From Candidatus Zambryskiibacteriota bacterium (GTDB lineage Bacteria; Patescibacteriota; Minisyncoccia; Phycocordibacterales; Zambryskibacteraceae): a stretch of 45,313 nt of DNA. The notes beneath the pieces were generated by a model. It searched no databases. It saw only the letters and a program-made list of their open reading frames with translations, and had not been told where the DNA came from. The stretch lies in the NCBI GenBank assembly GCA_016180955.1, contig JACPAD010000003.1, positions 1-45,313 of the forward strand, given 5' to 3'. Positions within the stretch are counted from its first letter, which is position 1. Every line of letters begins with the position of its first letter. A program made the translations under genes and the position numbers. Below are positions 7,079 through 15,482 of the stretch, in pieces.

Positions 7079-7843
7079 ATGAAATTTGAGCTCATCGCTT
7101 TCGATATTGACGGTACCTTGACCAGGAGTAAATCGCCGCTTGAGGACAACCCCCTGATTGATACGGATATGTCGGACTGGCTCAATAAGTTAATGGTTAA
7201 GTATAAAGTGGCGATAATATCCGGCGCCTCCTACAAGCAATTCCAGTCTCAAATTTTGGCCCATCTGACTAAAGACAGAGAGAAGCTCAAGAATCTCTAC
7301 CTTCTGCCGACCAACGGCACCGCCTTATGTGTTTACGGAAACGGTACGTGGCAGTGCCCGCCGGTCAACGCTCTGACCGACAGCGAAAAGAAGGAAATCT
7401 ATGCAGCTTTCGATAAAATGTTTGCCGAAGTGGGGTTTACGATTCCCGATAATGTTTACGGCGAGATAATCGAAGACCGCGGCTCGCAGATTACCTTCTC
7501 CGCATTTGGGCAGAATGCTCCCATTGAAATCAAAGAGGCGTGGGACAAGGACCACAGCAGGCGCGAGCAAATGGTCTTGGTGCTTAAAAAGTATTTGCCG
7601 GATTTCGCGGCACACATCGGCGGGGCCACTTCCATCGACGTAACAAGGCGGGGGATAGATAAAGCCTACGGCCTTCGCGAACTTCTAAAACACCTCAATC
7701 TGCCGAGGGAAAAATTGCTTTATGTCGGAGACGAGTTGTATACGGACGGCAACGACGCACCGGCCCTTAAGGTCGCGGGAGAATGCCGAGCGGTCAAGGG
7801 CCCGGAGGAGACTAAGAAAGTCATAATGGAACTTTTGGTGTAA
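7079..7843 (+). CDS. HAD-IIB family phosphatase / phosphomannomutase-like
   Basis: FDIDGTLTRSKSPL ... IISGASYKQFQSQI ... GGATSIDVTRRGIDKAYGLREL ... LLYVGDELYTDGNDAPAL. Confidence 0.85.
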   Translation: MKFELIAFDIDGTLTRSKSPLEDNPLIDTDMSDWLNKLMVKYKVAIISGASYKQFQSQILAHLTKDREKLKNLYLLPTNGTALCVYGNGTWQCPPVNALTDSEKKEIYAAFDKMFAEVGFTIPDNVYGEIIEDRGSQITFSAFGQNAPIEIKEAWDKDHSRREQMVLVLKKYLPDFAAHIGGATSIDVTRRGIDKAYGLRELLKHLNLPREKLLYVGDELYTDGNDAPALKVAGECRAVKGPEETKKVIMELLV

Positions 7844-7867
7844 AACCGATGATGTTATAATAGCGAA

Positions 7868-8218
7868 ATGAAGGAACTGAATCCTTTTACCGAAAAGCGT
7901 CCATGGGGGGAATTTCGTGAGTTTGTAAGAGACGAGGCGGCTACTGTCAAAATCATTTTTGTAAAAAAGTGGGAGGCCTTCAGTCTGCAAAAGCATCACA
8001 ACAGGGCCGAATTCTGGAGAGTGCTCTCGGGCGAGCCAGATATCACCATTGGCGAGAAAACCACGAGAGCGAAAGTGGGGGATGAATTCGAGATTCCTAT
8101 AGAAGCCAGTCATCGTGTCTCAGCTCCGGTAAGTGACGTCGAGGTACTGGAGATTTCGAGGGGCAAATTTGATGAAAGTGATATTGTAAGAATTGAAGAT
8201 AAATATGGCCGCGCTTAA
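7868..8218 (+). CDS. Cupin, mannose-6-phosphate isomerase type II-like
   Basis: EKRPWGEFREFV...VKIIFVKKWEAFSLQKHHNRAEFWRVLSGEPDITIGEKTTRAKVGDEFEIPIEASHRVSAP. Confidence 0.87.
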   Translation: MKELNPFTEKRPWGEFREFVRDEAATVKIIFVKKWEAFSLQKHHNRAEFWRVLSGEPDITIGEKTTRAKVGDEFEIPIEASHRVSAPVSDVEVLEISRGKFDESDIVRIEDKYGRA

Positions 8219-9371
8219 GAAAAAGAAAACAGTTTCCAATAAAAAGAAAGCCAAAACCACTTTCAAGAAAGTTAAGAAAAAGCCGGTTAAGCCAAAGTTA
8301 AAGAAAAAATCGAGGCCTTTGGATTTGCGCCGCGCTCTTCATAATCCTGTTATGAGTCCGACGCCGGGTTCCTACTGGGAGTCGGAAGCGGTTTTTAATC
8401 CCGGGGCGGTTATGGACGGCGGTCGAATTCATCTCTTCTACCGCGCCTTGGGTCCTGACGGCATCTCCCGCATCGGTTATGCTTCAAGCATTGACGGAGT
8501 CAATTTCGACTATCGGCACCCGCATCCGGTCTATATACCGGAGAAGGCTGCTGAAACAGCCAAACATCACCCGTACACTTCTCCGGCGCGCCTCACGTAC
8601 AATAGGGAACTTTATCTCTCCGGCGGCGGCTGGGGCGGGTGCGAAGATCCCAGAGCGGTCAAAATTGAGGGCCGGATATATCTGACGTTCAACATGTTCA
8701 ATGGCTGGCACTCGATGCGGGTGGCCTTTACTTCCATTGGCGAAGAAGATCTTGCGAACAAAAAATGGTATTGGAGTAAATTCGCCTACCTCTCTCGTCC
8801 CGGCGACCGACAAAAGAATTGGATTTTATTTCCGGAAAAGATTCGTGGAAAATTCGCCCTCTTTCATAATTTAGACAAAGGAGACTCTGCCCGAGTGCAC
8901 ATTGCTTATCTGGATGAGCTTGATATGCGAAAGACACCATCGCAAGAGGAAGCTCCGGACCCGCATACTTTGCCTGACCATGTGGTCGGCTGGCACAATC
9001 GCACCAGAAGCGCTGCCGCTCCGCCGATAAAAACTCCCGAGGGCTGGCTTTTGTTCTATCATGCCATGGACAGAGATGACCCGGGGCGTTACAAGCTTGG
9101 CGCGCTTCTACTTGACCTTGAAGATCCGACAAAAGTTCTCTACCGCTCCAGTTATCCGATTCTCGAGCCGGACGAGTGGTATGAGAATGACTGGAAGCCC
9201 GGTATCATCTACGCTTCCGGAGCTGTCGTAAAGGGCGACAAGCTCTTCATCTACTATGGCGGCGGCGACAAACATATCGGCATCGCTTACACCAATTTGA
9301 GTGACTTCATCAAGAAGCTTGTGAATAACGAACACGCCGTGTTCTCAAAAAGGTCAGCTCTGGTAGCGTAA
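8205..9371 (+). CDS. GH130 family beta-mannoside phosphorylase-like protein with Lys-rich N-terminal tail
   Basis: MAALKKKKTVSNKKKAK... then YWESEAVFNPGAVMDGGRIHLFYRALGPDGISRIGYASS ... GGCEDPRAVKIEGRIYLTF. Confidence 0.9.
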   Translation: MAALKKKKTVSNKKKAKTTFKKVKKKPVKPKLKKKSRPLDLRRALHNPVMSPTPGSYWESEAVFNPGAVMDGGRIHLFYRALGPDGISRIGYASSIDGVNFDYRHPHPVYIPEKAAETAKHHPYTSPARLTYNRELYLSGGGWGGCEDPRAVKIEGRIYLTFNMFNGWHSMRVAFTSIGEEDLANKKWYWSKFAYLSRPGDRQKNWILFPEKIRGKFALFHNLDKGDSARVHIAYLDELDMRKTPSQEEAPDPHTLPDHVVGWHNRTRSAAAPPIKTPEGWLLFYHAMDRDDPGRYKLGALLLDLEDPTKVLYRSSYPILEPDEWYENDWKPGIIYASGAVVKGDKLFIYYGGGDKHIGIAYTNLSDFIKKLVNNEHAVFSKRSALVA

Positions 9372-9375
9372 TTTT

Positions 9376-11295
9376 ATGTTTGTCATTAAACGTACAGAAG
9401 ATAATCCTATCCTAGTGCCGACCCGCGATCGTCACTGGGAAGCTTCGGCTACCTTCAATATGTCTGTGCTTAAGAAGGGGCGGAATATCTATGGTTTGTA
9501 TCGGGCGATATCGAGTAAGGACCCGTTAAGGGTTCCCGACCAAATCTCTATCGTGGGCATTGCCAAAAGCTTCGACGGTCTGCATTTCGAAGATCGTAAG
9601 CCGTTCATCGAACCGCAGGAAGAGTGGGATAAATACGGTTGCGAAGACCCGCGCGTCACTTTTTTCGAAGGCCGCTATTATATTTTCTACACCGCTCTTT
9701 CCCAGTTTCCTTTTGCCGCCCTAGGCATCAAGGTGGCAGTGGCTGTCTCGGACGACCTTAAAAAGGTCGATGAACGGCACTTAGTTACGCCCTTCAATGC
9801 CAAAGCCATGACCCTTTTTCCGGAACGGATTAATGGCAAGGTTACGGTTTTATTCAGCGCTCATACCGATGACTCTCCGGCCAAAATGGCCATAGCGGAA
9901 GCCAGTGGTATCTCCGATTTTTGGTCGCCGGAATTTTGGGAAAAGTGGCACGAACGCATTGATGACCACAAGTTGAAATTGCGCCGCGCCGACTTCGATA
10001 TGGTCGAAGTCGGCGCGGCGCCCATAAAGACCAAATACGGCTGGCTCGTAATCTATTCCCATATCCAAAACTTTTTCCCCGGAGGTAACGGAGGACCGCT
10101 TTTCGGCATCGAAGCGCTTCTTTTGGACTTGAATGACCCGCGAAAAATAGTCGGCCGCACCAAAGGCCCGATGCTCGTGCCCGAAGAACCTTATGAACTC
10201 TCCGGTCATGTTTCCAATATCGTCTTTCCTTCCGGAGCGCTTATTGATGGCGATACATTAAATATCTACTACGGAGCCGCTGATACCACTGTGTGTCTGG
10301 CGCGCGTCAATCTGGATAATCTCATCTCAACTCTTTATCCTGAAACTCGGGACCGCTTTCACTTCAAGCGCGCTAAAAATAATCCGATTATTACTCCGGA
10401 CCCAAATCATCTCTGGGAATCGAAAGCGACCTTCAATCCCGCCGCCATCGATCTTGGCGGCAAAGTCCATATCCTCTATCGCGCGCTCGCAAACGACAAC
10501 ACCTCAACGATTGGCTATGTCTCAAGCGCTGACGGAATAAGCGTTGACGAACGTCTTCCCGAACCGGTCTATGTCCCGAGAGAAAATTTCGAAACCAAAA
10601 AGATTGAAGGCGCCAATTCCGGCTGTGAAGACCCGCGTCTTACTAAAATTGGGAAGGAGTTGTACATGTGCTACACCGCTTTCGACGGCGTCGGCCCGCC
10701 GCGCGTGGCGGTAACATCGATTAGTGGAAAAGATTTCCTTGCCCATGACTGGCGGTGGAAGAAGCCGGAACTCATCACTCCGGCAGGAATCGACGATAAA
10801 GACACCTGCATTTTCCCGGCGAAGGTTTCAGGTAAATTCATGGTTCTCCATCGCATCGGCACCGACATCTGCGCCGATTTTCTGGAGTCGCTTGATTTCA
10901 AAAAGGAAGCCGTCAAGAAGTGCATCAGAATCTTCGGGCCAAGACCCGGCATGTGGGACAGTGCCAAGGTCGGCATCACTGCTCCGCCTGTCAAGACCAA
11001 AAATGGCTGGGTCCTTCTCTATCACGCCGTATCGGAACATCACCACACCTATCGCATTGGAGCGGCACTTCTTGACCCCAAAGATCCGACGACGGTGCTT
11101 GCCCGTTCGGCCGACCCGATTTTCAGTCCCGAAGAATCTTTTGAGAAAGAGGGCATCGTCAATAATGTCGTTTTTCCTTGCGGTATAGTAGTGCGTGACG
11201 GATTGCTTTATATCTACTACGGCGCTGCGGACAAAGTGGTGGGAGTAGCCGCTATGGAGCTTGATGTTTTAGTAAATGCTCTTTCGATTCTGTGA
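9376..11295 (+). CDS. Tandem double-domain GH130 protein
   Basis: Two consecutive GH130 modules: HWEASATFNMSVLKKGRNIYGLYRAIS/YGCEDPRVTFFEGRYY and LWESKATFNPAAIDLGGKVHILYRALA/SGCEDPRLTKIGKELY. Confidence 0.92.
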   Translation: MFVIKRTEDNPILVPTRDRHWEASATFNMSVLKKGRNIYGLYRAISSKDPLRVPDQISIVGIAKSFDGLHFEDRKPFIEPQEEWDKYGCEDPRVTFFEGRYYIFYTALSQFPFAALGIKVAVAVSDDLKKVDERHLVTPFNAKAMTLFPERINGKVTVLFSAHTDDSPAKMAIAEASGISDFWSPEFWEKWHERIDDHKLKLRRADFDMVEVGAAPIKTKYGWLVIYSHIQNFFPGGNGGPLFGIEALLLDLNDPRKIVGRTKGPMLVPEEPYELSGHVSNIVFPSGALIDGDTLNIYYGAADTTVCLARVNLDNLISTLYPETRDRFHFKRAKNNPIITPDPNHLWESKATFNPAAIDLGGKVHILYRALANDNTSTIGYVSSADGISVDERLPEPVYVPRENFETKKIEGANSGCEDPRLTKIGKELYMCYTAFDGVGPPRVAVTSISGKDFLAHDWRWKKPELITPAGIDDKDTCIFPAKVSGKFMVLHRIGTDICADFLESLDFKKEAVKKCIRIFGPRPGMWDSAKVGITAPPVKTKNGWVLLYHAVSEHHHTYRIGAALLDPKDPTTVLARSADPIFSPEESFEKEGIVNNVVFPCGIVVRDGLLYIYYGAADKVVGVAAMELDVLVNALSIL

Positions 11296-11307
11296 TAATC
11301 TTAAAAC

Positions 11308-11973
11308 ATGATGTTTCCAAATTGGGCGAAGAACATTCTTTTCCTCCTCGTCTACATGATCTCGGGACTTATCCTCGTGATTATTATCGAAGGACTTCTC
11401 TCCGGCACCGACCTTATACCGCTTAATACCGCCATCGAAAGCGCCGTGGTCCATATGCGCGCTCCGCTTTTAACCAGTTTTCTCGTTCTGGTTACAAAAA
11501 TAAGCGACCCATTTCTGCTTTCATCCCTTGCCGTTTTGATTGCCGCCCTGCTTATCATGCGGCGAAACGTTTACGATGCCGTTTTGTTTCTTTCAGCAAT
11601 AATAGTCGCCATCATTTCACTGACTGTACTTAAAAATATTTTTCAGATTACTCGCCCCGTTTCCGATATTTACAGCGCCAATGGCTGGAGCTTCCCGTCA
11701 GGGCACGCGACCGTAGCCACAGCTTTTTTCTTTCTTCTCTCACTCACTTTTTTCAGTCGCATGAAGACTGCTGGCCGAAAGGTTGCTCTCGTGCTGGGCT
11801 CAATCTTAGCGGCGGTGCTCATTTCTTTTTCCCGTCTTTATCTTGGCGCTCACTGGACGCTCGATATCCTCGCCGGCATCGCTCTTGGACTTTTGTCCGT
11901 CAGCTTTACCGTGCTTATGTTTAGCGTCTTTGTCGAAAATAAGCGTTCATTAAGGAACAGGATAAATTCGTGA
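11308..11973 (+). CDS. PAP2 superfamily phosphatase
   Basis: KNIFQITRP...GWSFPSGHATVATAFFFLL...SFSRLYLGAHWTLDILAGIALG. Confidence 0.92.
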   Translation: MMFPNWAKNILFLLVYMISGLILVIIIEGLLSGTDLIPLNTAIESAVVHMRAPLLTSFLVLVTKISDPFLLSSLAVLIAALLIMRRNVYDAVLFLSAIIVAIISLTVLKNIFQITRPVSDIYSANGWSFPSGHATVATAFFFLLSLTFFSRMKTAGRKVALVLGSILAAVLISFSRLYLGAHWTLDILAGIALGLLSVSFTVLMFSVFVENKRSLRNRINS

Positions 11974-11987
11974 TAAAATTATAGCAA

Positions 11988-12770
11988 ATGATAGATCCAA
12001 TTGAAGCGCAAAAAGTTTTAAAATGGGCTTGGATAGCACTCGTTGTCTTGGCCATATTTCTCTCAGTCGAAACTTTGGAGGCGCTCAAGAATTTGCGCGG
12101 CATAGACCCTGCATACAATTCCGTTTCCGTATCTGGTGTCGGCGAGGCAGTCTCCGTGCCTGATGTAGCCGAGTTTTCCTTTGCCGTCTCGGCTGATGCC
12201 CAAGCTGTAAGTGATGCCCAAAAGCAAGTAACAGAGAAGGTGGATGTTATCTTGGCCGAACTCGAGAGTCTCGGTATTGAAGAAAGGGACATCAAAACAA
12301 CTGATTACTCCGTCTACCCGAAGTATGTTTATCAGTCGGCAATTTGCACATCTACATTCTGTCCGCCTTCGAAACAGGTTCCGGACGGTTATACCGTAAG
12401 CCACAGTGTGAGGATTGTGGTTAGGAAAACCGAAGATGCAGGGGAAGCGCTTGCTTTGGTAGGCGAGAACGGCGCCACTAATCTTTCCGGCATCTCCTTT
12501 ACCGTCGACGACCCTGACAAAATTTTGAACGAAGCCAGAGCCGAAGCCATCGCGGATGCTAAGGAGAAAGCCAAAATGCTTGCCGAAGAGCTCGGAGTGC
12601 GGCTGGTGCGGGTGGTAAGCTTCTACGATAACACCGGCGGTTCTCCAATACCGTATGCCGAAGGTTTGGGTGGGGATATGGTAAGGGCTGTTGCAGCCTC
12701 TGCTCCAACTGTTCCCGTAGGAGAAAATAAAGTTATGGTAATTGTCAGCGTTACTTACGAGATTCGTTAG
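11988..12770 (+). CDS. SIMPL domain (DUF541) protein
   Basis: NSVSVSGVGEAVSVPDVAEFSFAVSADAQAVSDAQKQVTEKVDVILAELESLGIEERDIKTTDYSVYPKYVY. Confidence 0.9.
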   Translation: MIDPIEAQKVLKWAWIALVVLAIFLSVETLEALKNLRGIDPAYNSVSVSGVGEAVSVPDVAEFSFAVSADAQAVSDAQKQVTEKVDVILAELESLGIEERDIKTTDYSVYPKYVYQSAICTSTFCPPSKQVPDGYTVSHSVRIVVRKTEDAGEALALVGENGATNLSGISFTVDDPDKILNEARAEAIADAKEKAKMLAEELGVRLVRVVSFYDNTGGSPIPYAEGLGGDMVRAVAASAPTVPVGENKVMVIVSVTYEIR

Positions 12771-12801
12771 GATATAATTAATTCAGGCATCGGAGGTGCT
12801 G

Positions 12802-12948
12802 ATGGCTAACCCGGTAAAAACTTGTTGTCATTGCGGAAGTAGTAAAGTAGTTAAATGGCAGGGTTACTACTTCTGCATTGATTGTCGGAAACTCCTCGAC
12901 GAAGTTCCCCCATACGCCCCTCACTTGCGCGCAAGTGAGGGGCGTTGA
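12802..12948 (+). CDS. Small zinc-ribbon protein (48 aa), not in the ORF track
   Basis: SD cggaggt then MANPVKTCCHCGSSKVVKWQGYYFCIDCRKLLDEVPPYAPHLRASEGR*; two CxxC pairs. Confidence 0.72.
   Translation: MANPVKTCCHCGSSKVVKWQGYYFCIDCRKLLDEVPPYAPHLRASEGR
12914..12945 (+). terminator. Intrinsic terminator overlapping the 3' end of the zinc-ribbon ORF
   Basis: ACGCCCCTCACTTGC-GC-GCAAGTGAGGGGCGT, 15-bp perfect inverted repeat followed by TGACTTTTT. Confidence 0.8.
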
Positions 12949-13005
12949 CTTTTTAGCAATTTCATATAACATATGAAATTGCACCCGCGGGGTGTTTTTT
13001 ACTAA

Positions 13006-13188
13006 ATGCATAGATTCATAAATTATCTTAAGGATACGCGAGGCGAACTCACCCATGTTTCCTGGCCAACACAGAAGCAAGCCATTGTCTTTACTGCGGT
13101 GGTTATTATTATTTCGATTCTGACAGCCGTTTTTCTTGGCTTCTTTGACTACATATTCTCGCTTATTCTCCAAAAGTTTATTCTATAA
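13006..13188 (+). CDS. secE: Preprotein translocase subunit SecE
   Basis: MHRFINYLKDTRGELTHVSWPTQKQAIVFTAVVIIISILTAVFLGFFDYIFSLILQKFIL; directly upstream of nusG. Confidence 0.95.
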   Translation: MHRFINYLKDTRGELTHVSWPTQKQAIVFTAVVIIISILTAVFLGFFDYIFSLILQKFIL

Positions 13189-13190
13189 AG

Positions 13191-13736
13191 ATGACGAAAC
13201 AGAAAATTTCGGAAGGACGCAATTGGTACGTGGTTCATACCTATGCCGGATATGAGAATGCGGTGATGCGTAATCTCAAACAGCGCATAGAATCTCTTGG
13301 CATGGAGGACAAAATATTCAATGTCATCGTACCGACAGAAAAGAAAATCAAGATAAAAGGCGGCAAGCGAGTTGAAGAAGAGGAGAAGATTTACCCCGGC
13401 TATATTCTAGTGGATATGATCGTCACCGATGACTCATGGTATGTGGTTAGAAACACTCCCAGAGTGACCGGCTTCGTCGGTTCCGGCGTCTATCCGGTGC
13501 CGATTGATAAAAAGGAGGTGGAAGCGCTCTTTGCCAGGATGTCTGCCGACAAGGTGACGCACACTATCAATCTCTTGGAAAACGACGCGGTGCTTATTAT
13601 CGACGGGCCATTCAAGGAGCTTGAAGGCAAAGTTTCCGAAATTGACGAAGAACGCGGTAAGGTTAAGGTCCTAGTCAACATGTTCGGACGAGAGACCCCT
13701 GTAGAATTAGATTTCTTGCAGGTGAAGAAGGCGTAA
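13191..13736 (+). CDS. nusG: Transcription antitermination protein NusG
   Basis: RNWYVVHTYAGYENAVMRNLKQRI...VIVPTEKK...KIYPGYILVDMIVTDDSWYVVRNTPRVTGFVG plus KOW region. Confidence 0.97.
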   Translation: MTKQKISEGRNWYVVHTYAGYENAVMRNLKQRIESLGMEDKIFNVIVPTEKKIKIKGGKRVEEEEKIYPGYILVDMIVTDDSWYVVRNTPRVTGFVGSGVYPVPIDKKEVEALFARMSADKVTHTINLLENDAVLIIDGPFKELEGKVSEIDEERGKVKVLVNMFGRETPVELDFLQVKKA

Positions 13737-13750
13737 AGCGATACCAATAT

Positions 13751-13776
13751 ACGAATGGCATACGAATCTAACGAAT
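13751..13776 (+). repeat. Left flanking array (ACGAAT x3) of the GxxExxY cassette
   Basis: ACGAAT at 13751, 13762, 13771 (period 9-11 bp). Confidence 0.7.
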
Positions 13777-13779
13777 AAA

Positions 13780-14157
13780 ATGCCAGAAATTATCTACAAA
13801 GAACTGTCGTATAAGATTAATGGCTTATTGTTTGAGATACATAATCAGCTCGGAAGATATTGTAGAGAAAAACAATATGGCGATGCTTTAGAAAAACTGC
13901 TCAAACTTCATAACCTAGAATTTAAAAGAGAGAAAACAGCCCCAGTAGAATTAATTGACAACAAGAGTACTAATAAGGTAGATTTCATTGTCGATAATAA
14001 GATCGTCTTGGAATTAAAGGCCAAATCTATTCTCCAGAAGAACGATTATTATCAGATTCAGAAATACTTACAAGCAAGTGGTCACAAACTAGGATTTATT
14101 GTTAATTTCCGAAATAAGTATTTAAAACCCATTCGTATCATTCGCATCAATTCGTAG
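13780..14157 (+). CDS. GxxExxY family protein (PD-(D/E)xK-like)
   Basis: YKELSYKINGLLFEIHNQLGRYCREKQYGDALEKLL...VDFIVDNKIVLELKAKSILQKNDYYQIQKYLQASGHKLGFIVNF. Confidence 0.9.
   Translation: MPEIIYKELSYKINGLLFEIHNQLGRYCREKQYGDALEKLLKLHNLEFKREKTAPVELIDNKSTNKVDFIVDNKIVLELKAKSILQKNDYYQIQKYLQASGHKLGFIVNFRNKYLKPIRIIRINS
14131..14155 (-). repeat. Right flanking array (ATTCGT/C x3), inverted relative to the left array
   Basis: ATTCGT 14131, ATTCGC 14140, ATTCGT 14150; encodes the protein's C-terminus PIRIIRINS. Confidence 0.7.
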
Positions 14158-14174
14158 ATTAGTATCGATATATT

Positions 14175-14597
14175 ATGGCTAAAAAGGTAACTAAAATTTT
14201 AAAGCTCCAAATCCCCGGCGGGGCGGCTGTGCCGGGACAACAGCTCGGTCCCGTACTCGGTGCCGCGGGTATTAATATCGGAGAATTCGTAAAGCGTTTC
14301 AACGAGGAAACTAAGGAGCGCAGAGGCGAGACTGTGCCTACAGTTGTCGAAGTTTATGAAGACCGCACTTATAAACTCACTTATAAGACAGAGCCGGCCG
14401 CCGCTCTCATTCTTAAAGCGCTTGGCAAAGAGAAGGGTTCCGGCATGCCCAATACCTCAAAGATTGGCACACTCTCCAAATCTCAAGTCAAAGAAATCGC
14501 CGAGAAGAAAATGGCCGATTTAAACGCCAATGACCTCGAAGCCGCCTCAAAAATTATCGCCGGTACCGCTAGGAGCATGGGCGTAGAAGTGAAATAA
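14175..14597 (+). CDS. rplK: 50S ribosomal protein uL11
   Basis: KILKLQIPGGAAVPGQQLGPVLGAAGINIGEFVKRFNEETKERRGETVPTVVEVYEDRTY. Confidence 0.97.
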   Translation: MAKKVTKILKLQIPGGAAVPGQQLGPVLGAAGINIGEFVKRFNEETKERRGETVPTVVEVYEDRTYKLTYKTEPAAALILKALGKEKGSGMPNTSKIGTLSKSQVKEIAEKKMADLNANDLEAASKIIAGTARSMGVEVK

Positions 14598-14723
14598 TTC
14601 ACTTCTACGAGCCGGAACGCGACGGCGTGAGGCGGGCCCGCGCAATCCCGCTCCAGCGGGATATGTGTGGGTGGACGTGAGGTAAATAATAAGTAGACTG
14701 TGTAGTCAGATGGAGGGTTAAAA

Positions 14724-14900
14724 ATGTCTGACGAAGAACCTTTATGCGATATCAGAGGTTTGTGTGTTGCTCCAAAAGAGGCGAAAGGTAGCACCAACTG
14801 CATTTATTGCGGTAAGGAGCTCATAGAAAAAGACGGCAAGTGGTACACGTGGGACGCAGATCTTCTTACCAATGAACCACAGCCACAAGATGAGGAATGA
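14724..14900 (+). CDS. Small Cys-rich (zinc-ribbon-like) protein, 58 aa, not in the ORF track
   Basis: SD tggaggg then MSDEEPLCDIRGLCVAPKEAKGSTNCIYCGKELIEKDGKWYTWDADLLTNEPQPQDEE*, followed by a hairpin. Confidence 0.65.
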   Translation: MSDEEPLCDIRGLCVAPKEAKGSTNCIYCGKELIEKDGKWYTWDADLLTNEPQPQDEE

Positions 14901-14924
14901 CGGCGCTGCAGAAATGCAGCGCCG
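14901..14924. terminator. Hairpin between the small Cys-rich ORF and folA (convergent)
   Basis: CGGCGCTGCA-GAAA-TGCAGCGCCG, 10-bp stem with GNRA loop. Confidence 0.7.
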
Positions 14925-14925
14925 C

Positions 14926-15441
14926 TTATCTTTCTAAAGTTATCCAGGCGTATTTCAATCCGGTTTTTTCGTCAAATCTCTCTTCGCGGAAAATTTCTTT
15001 TGTAAAATCTTTTTTCCAATTAGGGAAATACACGTTTCCCTCCGCATTACTCTCAACAATTGTCAGATAAAGTCTTTCAGCATAAGGAAAGGCTTGCTTA
15101 TAAATCTCTCCGCCTCCGATAACGAAAACTTCTTTGTCTGTTTTGCCACTCTTTTTAATAGCTTCTTCCATAGAACTTACTACTACACATCCTTCAGCTC
15201 GAAAGTTAGGATTGCGAGTGATAACTATATTGGTGCGGCCAGGCAGCGCTTTCCCTATAGACTCGTGTGTTTTCCTGCCCATGATTACGGGATGCCCCAT
15301 GGTTAGAGCTTTGAAACGCTTGAGGTCATCGGAGATGCGAAAGAGAAGCTCACCTGTGTCCTTGCCTATTGCATTATTACCCTTTGTTACAGCCACAATT
15401 ACGCTGATTTTAAGAGCTTTTTCAATAGTTGTAGCTTTCAT
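14926..15441 (-). CDS. folA: Dihydrofolate reductase
   Basis: ISVIVAVTKGNNAIGKDTGELLFRISDDLKRFKALTMGHPVIMGRKTHESIGKALPGRTNIVITRNPNF...VFVIGGGEIYKQAFP. Confidence 0.96.
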   Translation of the reverse strand: MKATTIEKALKISVIVAVTKGNNAIGKDTGELLFRISDDLKRFKALTMGHPVIMGRKTHESIGKALPGRTNIVITRNPNFRAEGCVVVSSMEEAIKKSGKTDKEVFVIGGGEIYKQAFPYAERLYLTIVESNAEGNVYFPNWKKDFTKEIFREERFDEKTGLKYAWITLER

Positions 15442-15482
15442 GAGCGCTGTTATACTGTGCTTAATTAAAAAGCTTACTCATT

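Noticed and set aside
8205-8310. Lys-rich N-terminus of the first GH130 protein as a separate basic peptide gene
   Set aside because: In frame and continuous with the GH130 domain; more simply a charged tail or linker.
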